Shown here piece after piece: positions 1 through 18,920 of a stretch of DNA of 64,000 nt; the stretch's first letter is position 1; the number at the start of each line of letters is the position of its first letter. Origin of the DNA: Taenia hydatigena (taxonomy: Eukaryota; Platyhelminthes; Cestoda; Cyclophyllidea; Taeniidae). The translations under genes and the position numbers were made by a program. The notes beneath the pieces were generated by a model. The model saw only the letters and a list, made by a program, of their open reading frames with translations. It had not been told where the DNA came from and searched no databases. The stretch spans positions 15,685,415 to 15,749,414 of the forward strand of contig JADWOT020000008.1 in assembly GCA_036345935.2 (NCBI GenBank), given 5' to 3'.

Positions 1-1851
1 AGGGTCAACTTGGAGCAGATTTCAGTCCATTGGTTCAGAGCCATAGCGATGAGTTTTGGGGACTTGCAGCTCATCCACAGAGCCATCACTTCCTTACTGG
101 TGGACGTGATGGTAACGTTTTTCTCTGGGACTCACTAACCCGTCGACTTGTGTGGGCGGAGAACCTCTCCGAAGAGATCATCTGTGCTGCTTTCTACCCG
201 GCCGTAGTGACCTCCTCCACTCCGGTACCCAATCACACGGAAGCAGAAGGCGATGAGAGCGGTGGTGAAGGTGATCTCGCCGATTCTGTCCCCGTTGTCG
301 CTCTAGGCGCCGCCTCGGGTCGGTGGATCATTCTCGATGCTGTACTGCATCAGATCATCGCTGCCCATCACGAGAGCTCTGAGCCCATTCAGTGTCTCGC
401 CTATTCACCCAGTAAGTCCCCACTTACCGATTGGCTCGCAACTGTCCAATTGCATAAGAGGCGTTTTCAAGCCGAAATTAAAACCCCTCGAAGGGAAAAT
501 CATTAAGAGCATAGAATTGGCTTTGAGATTTGCTCGCCTTTAATTCTAGACGGTCAATTCATTGCTCTCGGTGGACGTGACAATAGCATTTATGTGTACA
601 ACGTTACTGCGCGCGGAAGAAAGTACTCGCGGCTGGGAAAGTGTTCTGGTCACTCGAGCTTCGTGTTGCATCTCGATTGGTCAGAGGACAACCAGTATAT
701 CCGCTCAGTCTCCGGAGACTACGAACTGCTCTACTGGTCCGCCGCTAGCTGTCGGCAGGTAGATCTAGTTTTCGGAAAGTTATAGCTCAAAAGAGGTGCT
801 GTTTTTTTTCACTGCGTTGCCCACAGCCTGAGAGGATTCGATTGCTGCATTCTTCGTAAAGGTAGAAAAGAACTTTTCGGCATAATAGTGGGCGTTCCTC
901 CGCTGTTCCTCATTATTGTTGGGTGTTTTGAATGTTTTTTAAATTTGTTTTAAAATAATACGCCCAAATTTTGAAGGAAAAATAACGAACCACTACTGAT
1001 CCATTCATGGAATTTAGATCTCCTCATCTTCAATTCAAAATTTCGGTGATTAATTTACCTATTCTACATTAATCTGGGGTTAGGAGACCACAAACAACGT
1101 CTATTGGACGATTTAGCGGGTTTGCTGTTGGTAAAGTCCAAAAGTTAGATTCACGATATGGTAAAACACTTTTTCATTGAATTTGTCACTTAAGTAGTGC
1201 GTGTAGTTGGCATCAATCGGCCTTATGCAATGGGCTACTGAGAACGAGAAATAATAATTAATTATTCCTCGAATATGGAAGTGCTTCCGTAAGTGATGAA
1301 TATTTATGTAGGGTCTGTGTATTGACAAAGTTGGCATTAAGACTGCCTACTGAAATGGCTTCATAAGTAGCGCATTCTGTGGGTGATTCGAGTTGGATCA
1401 CGCTTTGGACGATGTGATATATTAAAACCTGTTTTTTACAGGTGGCGTCGGCAATTAGTATGCGCGATGTGCGTTGGGCCACTCAGTATTGTAACTTGGG
1501 CTTTGAGGTGGCCGGAATTTGGCCCTCAGACTCTGATGGAACCAATATCAACGCTGTCTGCCGCAGCCATTCCACACGTCTTCTAGCCACAGCGGATGAT
1601 TTTGGTCAAGTTAACCTCTTCCGCTACCCCACCTGTCAGCTGAAAGTGAGTTGGGCTGTCAGTGTTGCTATTGTTTCATTAGCCCCTGCCGTTGACATCG
1701 TCGTTTAAACATTGTTGTTTAGAGCAAGCCGCGCTCTTATGGCGGCCACTCCAGTCATGTCACCAACGTGGACTTCCTCTTTGACGATTCGCGACTTATC
1801 TCTATTGGGGGCGCGGATATGGCTATTTTACAGTGGGAAGTGATCACCTAA
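1..1851 (+). CDS. Echinoderm microtubule-associated protein-like (EML family), C-terminal part
   Basis: This is the 3' part of an EMAP-like gene; the start lies before the window. Four exons read in one frame: <1-411, 550-758, 1442-1645 and 1723-1851 (stop TAA), all with GT/AG borders. The protein is WD40 propeller sequence. EML signatures include HSDEFWGLAAHP, GRKYSRLGKCSGHSSF, SGDYELLYW, AVCRSHSTRLLATADDFG and YGGHSSHVTNVDFLFDD, and it ends ILQWEVIT, as vertebrate EML1-4 do. Family members bind and stabilise microtubules through the tandem propellers. The N-terminal coiled coil and HELP motif are outside the window, so the EML subtype cannot be set. It converges on the NAPE-PLD gene 1.8 kb away. 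The family call is very secure. Confidence 0.93.
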
Positions 1852-3677
1852 GCCTCCTTATGTTTTCTCCCTTTCTCTCTCTCGACCACCTTTTCAACCA
1901 CAGGCTGTGAATCAACATCATCATTACTACAAGTAATCATTCTTTCTTCTCTCACATCTTTTCCTCCTGTCTACCTGAATTTCACTCTAAATGTTTGCGT
2001 GAGTTAAGGGTGAATATTTTCTTCAACTGCTCTCCTCTGAACGCATCTTTTTCTGATTTTTTTATTCGGATTTGCATTTGGTGATTGGTTACGTTTGTGA
2101 TGCTGACATTGCAGCCAATTGGGAATGAATTTTAGGGTCGTTGAACCGTCTCTTGGAAGAGCTACTTGGAGGTACTAGGTTTCTTAAAATACACATAGAA
2201 AATTAGGGTTTCTTTTGATGTTTGGGAGGGATCAACAGTAAAATACCGCATTTTTTTGACCAAAAGTTTGTATTCGAAATAATTTTTAAAGCCGTGTACT
2301 TTGGGGAGGATTTTGCTGAGTTCTGTCCTGAACGTCTCACGCGATTATTGCATCAAAATGAATAAAGAGGGAGAAAATCGAACCCCCCACATGTCCAACT
2401 AAGGTTACTCAAAACATTTGCGTCACAGAGTTTGAATGCTATTTGTCTGAGGTTTCCGAATCCACTTGCGTTTCAAACCCAACTTAATAATTTGTGGGAA
2501 CCGGTCACTTTACTGTCGCTTTCTAAAAGGGTCTAGAAGCCACGACACGCCTGCAAAAGCTATTACGGCAAATATGATAAATGGTAGATCATCCAACCTA
2601 AAATTTGCGTAAAGCTTATTGGTTCCTCTTTGATGCTTTTACACCCAACAACTCCAACTCCTACAGTACGCGAGGTATCGCAGCTCGGGGTTGAGACCAT
2701 CCCATTAAAACATTTACAAGGTTGTTATTTTCTACCTGTCTTCTGATGCAATTCCAATTTGTTCGTATACACTACATCACAATGACTAAAGATTGCATTC
2801 ACATGTCGCAAAAATATGCATTACATTGCTAGCATTTTATAATTAATTTTGAAACCGCGTTTGTGTAAACTGGTAAGTGTATGAGACCTGGCGGTTAAGC
2901 GACGCTCACTGTAATTAAATAAAGTCCATCCGAAAATGCTGATATTGGATTGGTTTAGGCGTGGAGATGTTGAGCCTACCCTTACGATTTGATAGTAGGC
3001 GGAGGGTAGGAACGCTATCACCTCCATCACGAGGCACTCGGATACGCTACAAACATCCGCCAGATAGGGACCAAGATACCGTGACGGTTTTCTACCGGAG
3101 AAAGAAGAGTTGCAAATCTGCTACCCCCTAAAAATTTTATGCCTTGCATTTTTTCCGCTTCCAACTTTTCGCTTTCCCACAAAAAGTAGATTCTATGCGT
3201 CAATATCTTTTTACAAAAGGGAGCATGCCTAAGCCACCCCTTGCGAAATTCGCTGACAATTTTGGAATCTGATTTAATCCCACTGTCCATCACCACAAAG
3301 AGTATTAAACCAATTTATTCCGGTAATTGGCTCATCTTTGTTAGTACGTAATTCGTGGATGTCTACTAGTTGGTTTTCTCCGGGAATTTGTACGCTAAAA
3401 TCGCGCTTATAACGGAATGAGCCACACAACCCACAAAATCCCAGAGTGGCTGGCAGTTCCGGTTGCGTGAAATATCCACAATTTCAAATGCACTGTTGTG
3501 GTGGGCTAATGATCCCCTCAGCAGAGGATTCACTCATGTTCCCATGGGCAAAATTCAGAATTGTGGGAATCCCAGCATTCGGAAAAATGGCTTCTAATAG
3601 TGTCAATATACTTAAGATTTTCTCGAAAAAAGTGAAAGACACAATCAAGGAGGTAAGAGACCAGAGAGGGGGAGACA
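1852..3677. other. Intergenic region between two convergent genes
   Basis: This AT-rich stretch separates the ends of the EML gene (+) and the NAPE-PLD gene (-). It should hold both 3' UTRs. Small ORFs on both strands (for example 3027-3296 -) resemble nothing I know. No repeat copy or RNA gene was seen. Confidence 0.5.
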
Positions 3678-6512
3678 TTACTCTACAGAAGCATTCCAAC
3701 TGCTGTCACGATGGAAGCAAAATGACTGACCATGATGAATTGTCTGAAATTCAGATGAGTATAGGCCTGCGGTCTGCAGTGCCTTCTCTAGTTCCGTCTT
3801 CGGTGCCATGAAAGCCTAAAATGCAAAATTCGAGGAATCATGGCAGGAGTAGAGTAAAGAAACAAGTATGTCTAGCCAACTCACTTCTTGAGTAAGAGGA
3901 AAGGTACCCCAATGGATACCGATGGAGTGCTTGGCTCTAATGTCCTTGTGAATTTCTACAGCTTCCCATGGATTCACGTGTTGTGACTTTAGAACCCATC
4001 TTCTCATACAAATAAAAAGTGGATCAGTTATCATAGGAAAAACTTCTCAGCGTATAATAAAACGGATTTCATGATCCATATTAACAAGAAAGTCTCAATG
4101 AGTTAGTTAATCTCGAGCCAATTAGCGTGAAAGCTTACTCAAATGTGATTGGCTAAGCTCACCGAGGTTCATAAGCTCCGATCGGGATGGCGGCTACATC
4201 AAACGGACCAAGGTGTCTACCGATTTCTTTGAACGCACCACAATAACCCGTATCACCACCAAACCAGACACGATGTTTGGGCCCAATCAGAGCCCAGCTT
4301 CCCCAGAGTGTCTGAAAGACACAAGTATTCTACTGGTTATTGACTGACCAATCAAATGCTGACCCAACCATCAAGCGGCGATCACGCACAGCAAAGCTGT
4401 CAAATAGGTTTCGCGCTGACCAATGCTGAGTTGGTGTGAAGACAGCCTTGACACCGGTGCCTCCAATTGGTCGCTCCTCCCACCAGAGAAAGTCCTGCAC
4501 ACGACTCCCATTGGCTTGATTAACAGTGCTGAGAATGAAATCACGACACTTGCTGGGCACGAACCAGTAGGCTTGAGGGAAGCGATCGCCAAGGTCACGG
4601 ACACTGTTCACATCTAGGTGATCGTAGTGGTTGTGCGAGATGACAACTGCATCGATAGGTGGTAAATCCTTCACCTGGACAAAGCAAAATGATAAAAAAT
4701 TATAATGGGCGGAAGTAATGAAAATAAGCAATCAAAAATGGAGCCAGGTTGTGGCGAAATTGTCTGAAAACATTTTCTTTTCATTGAACGTTATGAAAAG
4801 AGTCTGATTCATGCCGGAAATACGAGGTATGGGATGGAAATGCAGTGGAACGACGAAAGAAGGTACTTTACGGTCACCTCATGCAGTGCAGAGCGCAGAC
4901 CCCGGACACCAAGTTGGCGCAAGAGATAGAGGGGCAGAATCGGTCCTGTTCCTGTTCCGAGCCGCTAGTGTAGAGAGTAGTTCGAGGAAAAACCCGGAGA
5001 CCTACAGTTCTCCTGTCGCGTTCAAATTAACTCATAGCGGTGAATAGTCAAACTGGTGGATTTACTTGTCCTATCCTCCGTTAGAAAAGAGAAGTAGAGA
5101 GGATGGGTTGAAGCTCGACATTTCCAAACAGCCGCAATACATCCATGAGCAAATGTGTCGCTGAGATGCCAACCCGAAAACTCCGACCACAAGCTTTTTT
5201 TTACATCCTTCTTACAGCTCAAACCTTGCTTCGAGTGATCCTCAGCTTCCTGAATCTAGGAGGATATTTTAAAGGTCACAATCTTAAAATCTACGACAAA
5301 GTAAAGCTGGTCGAGATGGCAAACCTTTGTGTGCCGGTGTATGAACATATCCGGAACCTGCGTGAAAAAAAAATAAGTGCAGGCTGTACTTAGGTAAATG
5401 TGTTCTTTTCTCTCACAAATGCAAAAGGTCAAATTTGGGATGTCTGCCAACCGGCTAAAGGACTTTTCCTGTCTACTGTGTCTTGATTCCTCCCTGGCTC
5501 GTTCATCCATAACAGATGACCTGTCTTCGCTAATTTCAAAACGGAAGAAATGGATGTAAAGGTGGCATGAGGCCAGTTTGAGGTGCTATGAATACTCTGG
5601 GATGGTAAAACAAACAAACATGCTATGACACGAATTGTACACAGCCACCTTGTTTACGCAAACGTCACCTACTTTACGGCGCCCTGCCCTACTTTGTAAT
5701 CTATCACCTGCCCAAAAGTGGAAAAAAATCAGTTTAAGAAACCGTGTGAACCTTCTCAGCCGCCATGACGGCAGGATGGAGCTCTACTAACACCAGCCAG
5801 GTTACTAGTCACTCACATCTTGGAACGAGTTCGGGAAGCAACCAATACCAATATGGTGACTAATAAAAAAAATCCCTAAAAAATGCGGCGGAGTAAAGCG
5901 AATGCTTCATTAAAAGTGTTGCGTGCTCATGCAAACGTCAGAGCGTAAATGATAAAAAAAGATCCGCCCATAATCCGTCTGCACTCAGATGAATTGAATA
6001 TAGCAAATTTCCAGCATGGTCGACGTCAACTATACTATCTCATTACCACCGAGTGAAGTTCTTTGCCTCTCAGTCTGTTCGTATGCTTATCAAAAACCTG
6101 CTTTAAGACATATCACAATAAGGCACTGCATTGGCGACATCACTTTCCGATTGGAGGAGCCTACCTTGCAAGGGGAAGGTCGATATCTGCGCGGCCCAAA
6201 GTATTGTGAAGCAGAGCAGCGCTCGGAAAAGACAGGATCGCAAAGTACACGAGCACCATCAACGTAGACTAGCACGGAAGAATGTCCAAGCCAGGTAAGA
6301 CGCACTCCATCACCCTTCGCCTCGAATTTGGGTGGATAGATGGGCAATTGGCAAGCGAGCCGAGGATCAGACGGCGAGGGGGAGCAATCAACATCCCCAG
6401 CAGTGAAACCGAGAACAAAGCCAGCGCGCAAACGCGTGTCCTCCCAAGTTGACCAGGGATTGAAAAAACGACCCCATCTAGTGACCCTGACTTGCGTCAA
6501 ATTCTCTGCCAT
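3678..6512 (-). CDS. NAPEPLD: N-acyl-phosphatidylethanolamine-hydrolysing phospholipase D
   Basis: This is a complete five-exon gene: 6512-6165, 4674-4369, 4311-4163, 3999-3885 and 3815-3678 (stop TAA). The joined frame gives about 351 residues (human: 393). The enzyme is a zinc metallo-beta-lactamase-fold phosphodiesterase that releases N-acylethanolamines from membrane NAPE. Visible motifs are the N-terminal [20 protein letters not shown], the metal-binding [36 protein letters not shown] and IHWGTF, so all the expected His/Asp ligands are present. The last exon is short and was found by its acceptor and its match to the family C-terminus ([11 protein letters not shown]). The N-terminal segment is shorter than in mammals. 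The start is the first ATG in the exon that carries the NPW motif; an upstream coding exon cannot be excluded. Confidence 0.93.
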
Positions 6513-7643
6513 CAAATGCTACGGAATTTAAAAAAACCTTTTGAAGTGTAGAGCATGCAGATTGAACATGTCATTTCCTTCCTTTGACCTTTGCAAAAGC
6601 ATTCGACAATTGGTAGCAATATATTGGGTTTAAAAGGAGAAGGTTGGGAATAAAAGAATAAAACAAATAAAGGGCTTGTATTTTTCAATTATTATGCATA
6701 AGTTATATTGGTTAACCTGGTAGCGAAAACGTCAATTTCATGTTAGTAAAGCGCGTATATATAAACCGCAAATGGAGAAGCCTACGTCGAGAATGGAGGG
6801 CACGCGACCCATTTCAGAAGTAAATTTCACCAAAAAGCGTGTGCCTCTATCGGAATCTCTTAAATCTATCTCAAGAGCGGAGGAAACTCAAATAATCTCA
6901 TTTGCACTCTCACATGAAACTACACGTCCAGCACATGCAAGTACAATGACAAAAACCTGAGGAATGACGATATCGCAAAGCAGAAGAGAAATGAATAGCG
7001 ACTCCATCCAAGACCAGCAAGCCGCGAAATAAGACCTATAACTCACCCAACCGACACATTCAAGAAGAATATACTTGATTTTACTGACAACGGAATAAAT
7101 TAAAAGCCAAATGAATGCAGTAACAGGAGAAATATTCAGAATTTAATGGGTAAAATTGTTACAAGACAAAGTTGGGTGTATCGTTAGTTAACCTACTCGA
7201 GGGAAGATGCACAAACTGACAGTCCAAAACAACCGGAAAGAAAGGAGCGTCTCAGCTAGAGGCGAAGTTGCCTCTGCGGTGGAGTGTTAAATCAGGTCAA
7301 AAAAAATAATGAACGTATCATGAGTGCCACCCCGAAGGTTGAGAACCTGTTGAAGGTCAATGAAGTCATACAATTACCTTTAAATGTCTACCAATGAAAT
7401 ACAGAAGCCGCAAATCTTATGCTAAATTTGAGGTCAGCTTAAATAGATCGTTAAAATTGGACTTTTCTTAACTTATTTGAGCAGTATATGCTTTTACAAA
7501 ATTGTATTAAATTTAGATAGCTAACGGGAGAAGTAATCTAAAGGTCAGAGAAGACAGATAGTTTGGAATATTTCAAATTAAGAGGACAAAAGTGTAAATG
7601 TGTACTTAAACCATTTACTCTCTAAAGACATTGACAACATTCG
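6513..7643. other. Upstream region of NAPE-PLD
   Basis: No convincing coding sequence was found on either strand. It is AT-rich and should contain the NAPE-PLD promoter and 5' UTR. The ORF at 6772-6960 (+) has no family resemblance. Confidence 0.4.
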
Positions 7644-8077
7644 TAGCGTCCCGAGGCCCCCTCGAAAGCAAAAGAAGGCAGAATGCTAGAGTTAAACATA
7701 CACATGCAACGGGCAAAAGGAAATAAGCTGCTGGCATGACCCGGAGGTCAGCCCACGCAGCCAGGGCAATATGACCACCCCTGTGACCCTGACCGAAATC
7801 GGTAGTTCAAACAAAGTATTACACTGCCCCTCTCCTCTTTCCAGCGTCTTCCTCGATGCGCTCCTTGATACATCTCCTGTGTCAGTCATCACTGTAACGT
7901 CCCAAGGCTCCCTCGAAGGCAAAAGAAGGCAGAATGCTAGGTTAGAATATATATATTCAAAAGACAGGGGAATTAAGCTGTTGGCAAGGCCCGGAGGCCA
8001 GCCCACGCTGCCAGGACAATATGGCCACCTCTGTGACCCTGAACGAAACTGGGTGTTCAAACAAACAAAGTATTACA
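7644..8077 (-). mobile_element. Complete miniature LTR retroelement (TRIM-like), two LTRs and a 69-bp interior
   Basis: Two direct repeats, 7644-7823 and 7893-8077, flank a 69-bp interior. The 5 bases before (7639-7643) and after (8078-8082) are both acatt, a 5-bp target duplication. The LTR ends are TG...CA-type with a longer inverted TGTAGC/GCTACA; here the outer T of the left LTR has mutated to C. On the - strand a purine tract (GGAAAGAGGAGAGGGGCAG) abuts the LTR at 7823, as a polypurine tract abuts a 3' LTR. The interior starts GTGATGACTGAC next to the other LTR, a possible primer-binding site. This sets the - orientation. It has no room for a protein and must rely on enzymes made elsewhere. 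Confidence 0.85.
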
Positions 8078-8399
8078 ACATTTGTTTCACAACATTGATA
8101 AACAACTATTGCATTCAATAAATACCACTCTTCACTGAAATCAAAAAATCCTTGTGGAAATTTCATTTTATTTTATTTTGAGTAAGTTGGCTTACATGGG
8201 ACACGTTTATCAGTAAACGAGAATTGGCAAAAGTATTGGGGTCTATGTACTGAACTTTTCTTTGCCTCAGGATTTGATCATGGCTCTTGTCCCATAAGGT
8301 TAGCTTCTCGGCTAAAAGGTACATACAAACAGCACAAGTTTTGCGTAGTCTGCTCGCCTTTTTTCGCCGTTTTCGGTGCTTCCCTGATGGGTTGATATA

Positions 8400-9094
8400 A
8401 GTTGCTTCCTTCCTTCCGATAGTGCTTCTGCATTATTCTTTTAGACCACCAGTGATGCATCTCTGCATAGGTTCGCACCTTGTTGTGGTAAAAGGTTATT
8501 GGGTAAGTACAGAGTTGTGCGTTGAGCACGGGGTAGTTAGTAGGTGAGAGGACCTCCAGCACCCTGAATGAATCTTTGCTTTAAGAAAGACATAACTTGC
8601 AGGATGTTTTGAATGGAGGAATTAGCCTGCATATTTGTACTAAACCTCCTTCTAAGTAGACGTTAGCCCGACTACTTCCGTCGTAATATTTCTTATGCCC
8701 GATGTCAGACATCTATAAGTGTATGCGTGCGGTCTTGAAAGCTTTTCCCATGTTTTCTTTTAGACGCCGTACGTACGCATAGGCAGTGTTGATTGCTACT
8801 TCCCTGTTTGGATGGAAAATATGGGAGAGCACTCTTGTTTCACGGCATGAGAGCATCTTGAATAACAAAACCCGTTTCACGTATGGGTTGTAGCCCCGTG
8901 TATGAGAGAAGCACGTGCCAGACATCAACTTCGCATTGACACCCGTTTGGTAAAAGCCACAATAAGCCCAGACCACGTACGGGATCGACTGGCAACTTGG
9001 CGTTCAGGTCCTTTCTGTCCTGCTGTCTTCGTTCAAATTGTGGAGTAAAGACCCTGCCTCCCTCCCCAAACTGTGATCTAATAAGAGACGCCAA
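8400..9094 (-). pseudogene. Decayed Ty3/gypsy retrotransposon, integrase C-terminal tail
   Basis: Conceptual translation of the - strand resembles the end of a gypsy-type pol. It shows the region after the integrase core (NPYVKRVLLF, then AYVRRLKENMGKAFKTAR), then HKKYYDGSSRANVY, and finally VLEVLSPTNYPVLNAQ and YHNKVRTY. The last parts share one frame interrupted by two stop codons, around 8713 and 8585. The upstream part (8840-9094) is shifted into another frame. No reverse transcriptase, protease or flanking LTR was found, and the neighbouring LTR pair is a different, non-coding element. This is an old, immobile fragment. Confidence 0.72.
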
Positions 9095-9367
9095 TAAATA
9101 GGGTGGAAAACCATTTCCAAACCTCTTTTTTACCCAGGTAAAAGCAAATTATGCCAGATGGATAAAATATAATTCTATTTATATATTTCCATTAAGAATG
9201 TTTTTTTTCTATCGTGCACAGCGGCTATGCAAATCAGATGATTTGATAAGAAATGAGTGAAAAGTGAGCGAGAGAACAAAAGACGAGGTGTTATTTTGCA
9301 AGAAAGGCGCTAAAATGGGAACACGGGCAGAGCTAGAAACAGATGGTGGAGGGACGGAGCCCGAAGG

Positions 9368-16507
<7,140 letters not shown>

Positions 16508-17266
16508 CGGGCATAATTGGAAGGAGTACTAGAAGCCTAAAAACAATGGAAACAGTGAAACATGTGCAGTCAATAGAGGGAAAAAACACGGGAAAATCCA
16601 AAGAAGTAAAACGACGAAATGTACAAGTGGGGATCTACAACCCTACCCGAAAACATTGGAACGTCGGGAAAATATTGAAGAGCATACTCTTAAATACAGA
16701 AAGGCAATAGGAAACAGACAAAATGCAACCGTAACATAAAGGCTGAGCCACGCAAGGCATTAACAAGCGAGGCCAAAATCAAAGATTTTAGGTGGGCTGC
16801 AAAATTGACTTAAGACACAGAGAATTACTGCCATGTAAGCTGAGTTGGATCCAACAAGGTAAGTTTGAGAAATGACCCAGTAAAACAGCACCTGGACTAA
16901 AGAGCCAACAGACGTTACGCGCCACTAACCTCCTCACCACCCGTGAAGAGAACGACTAAACGCCGCGGGTAAATGACACTAAGATAACGTGTTTTGGTGC
17001 ATAAAAAGTAAATTTATGTGCATACAACAGCGAGACAGTTGTAGATTTAGCTCGCACATATCAAACTCCTTGTACAACAATAAAATCGAGATGGTGACAG
17101 AAAGGTGTACGTTCTGAAATCTCGAAAAGCCATACACTAATGCACCGAATTATTGCCAGCCTCCGTATCATTAAAATATGTTTTGATTGTTTTATTTTTA
17201 GCTTGAAGTTACATACAATATTAGCCACCCAAACTGGTGAAGTTAACGATGCAGGGAGAAGACAGT
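16508..17266. other. Upstream region of p38 copy A
   Basis: No supported gene was seen. The region should hold the promoter and 5' UTR of the kinase on the - strand. Nothing repetitive was noticed before the LTR that begins at 17267. Confidence 0.4.
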
Positions 17267-17529
17267 TGTAGCGCCCCGAGGCTCCCTCGAAGGCAAAAGA
17301 AGGTAAAGTGCTAGGGTAGAATATATATATTCAAAGGATAGAGGGAAATAAGCCGCTGGCATGGCTCAAAGGCCAGCCCACGCAGCTAGGGCGGCACGGC
17401 CACCTCTGTCACCTTGACCGAAACCGGTAGTTCCAACAAACAAAGTACTGCATTGCCCTCTCCTCTTTCGAGCGTCGGCCCCAACGCACTGCTTAATACA
17501 CCTTTCGCGTCAGCCACCACAACATACTC
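17267..17529 (-). mobile_element. LTR plus adjoining interior of the miniature LTR element, truncated
   Basis: An LTR copy at 17267-17452 starts TGTAGC and ends TACTGCA. It is followed by about 75 bp that match the interior of the complete copy at 7644-8077, including the purine tract on the - strand and the GTGGTGGCTGAC segment. The match stops where the second LTR should begin, and no duplication flanks it, so the 5' LTR has been lost. The next 460 bp (17530-17993) match nothing I recognise and could be either unique sequence or interior of a longer relative. Confidence 0.75.
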
Positions 17530-17993
17530 AGTGCTGCAAGAAACACCCACGAGCTAACCATGACACTCGCCGACATTCGACGCGATTGAGACTATGCTCG
17601 ACACCAACGTCACTGATCCCTCAGAGCAGTGCATTGCACTTCGAGTTTCGTTTGGCTTGGGAACAAAGTTCAGAATAAGTGGTTCTGCCGACCATCAGTA
17701 TGTCCGTAGGGAGGCGTTAGCACGCCGATCTCCTTAAGCAAGTAATATTAGGGGTAATCTTCGGAACGAAACTTTCCATGTGGTCCATGGCCAGTGTCGC
17801 TTCAGTAGTTAATGGCTTTCCTATGAAACATGGAGATGGAGTAGATGCCGAAGGTGGAAGTCGCTCTTGACCCTACTGCCGTGTGAGGTCGGAGACACTC
17901 TTATCCGTGGCGCATGCACTTCTTTTACACCACAGATGGTGGAGATCGGAATAGAAACCCCATAGAGTCAAGTTTGCTTTTCGCTGCCACCAA

Positions 17994-18176
17994 TGTAGCT
18001 TTTTGATGCCTTCCTGAAGGCAAAAGAAGGAAAAATACCGAAACGGAATACATATACTCAGCAGACGGGAAGTAAGCTGCTGGCATGGTCCTAAGGCCAG
18101 CCTACGCGGCTAAGGCGGTATGGCTACCTCTGTGCCTCTGACCGAAACCGGCAGTACAAACAAGCACAGTACTACA
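17994..18176 (-). mobile_element. Degenerate LTR copy of the miniature element
   Basis: It begins TGTAGC and ends ACTACA. In between are the family blocks: aaggcaaaagaagg, agtaagctgctggcatgg, the gccag..cgcggc segment and ctgaccgaaaccgg. No matching 5-bp duplication is visible, so it is old or rearranged. It could in principle be the second LTR of a longer element starting at 17267, but the outer flanks (acagt and tatat) do not match. Confidence 0.7.
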
Positions 18177-18425
18177 TATATTGTCAGACCTTTGTAATGT
18201 TTACACTTGATAGGAAAATGTGTCAATGGGACTTCAAAACTTTTATCGTTTGTTTCTTTCCTTGCGTTTTTAAATCGAGCTAAATGTTTGCATGCAGACA
18301 CACTTTCATGGTACTTATGTGACATTAAGTGCTCTGTTTAGACGAAAATTAGAAGAGCAGCTCAAATATCGTGCTAGCTAAGAACCCACAACACGTCCCG
18401 ATCCAATCACATTGTTAGGTCTAGG

Positions 18426-18590
18426 TACAATAATTTGCTTGTTTGGACTTTTTGGCCACATTGCCCTAGTCATGTGGGCTGGCCTCCAAACTGCGCCAGC
18501 AGCATCAGGTTCTCTATCTGTTGACTATATATGCATTCAGCCTCTGTATTTTGTCTTTTTTTGCCTTTTAAGAAGTCTTGGAACGTTATA
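18426..18590 (+). mobile_element. Degenerate LTR copy, inverted relative to the previous one
   Basis: This carries the complement of the family: tttgcttgtttgga near the left end, then ttgccctagt, gctggcctcc, gccagcagc and a right end resembling the CGTTACA terminus. It is shorter and more diverged than other copies. It lies only 330 bp upstream of the COPZ start codon. Confidence 0.65.
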
Positions 18591-18920
18591 CTAAGGATGC
18601 GAAGGCCGGATAGGATTGGTAAAAGTGGGACACGTTAAGCTTTATTTAACTATTTTAGCAAAGTAACACATGGAGATGCATCTATAAGGCTTCGAAGTTA
18701 GCTTTATTCTCTAACGCCTTTCCAGCTGCGCAGACTAAAAATTATGACATAATTTATCTGAAAACTGCATTTCAATGGTCATCTCTAATAGATGCATTGA
18801 AAGGGCTAGTTTTAGTAATGCAGTGTGAAACTCGTTACCCTTTATTAGTGCATTAACCTAATGATTCATTCCAAACAGTTTGTTTTAATTTGTCATTTTG
18901 CTGCCGAATTTTACGGAGTG

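Noticed and set aside
7644..8121. Coding reading of the repeated sequence (ORFs on both strands)
   Set aside because: The ORFs follow the LTR repeat itself and are broken in other copies; the element is non-coding.
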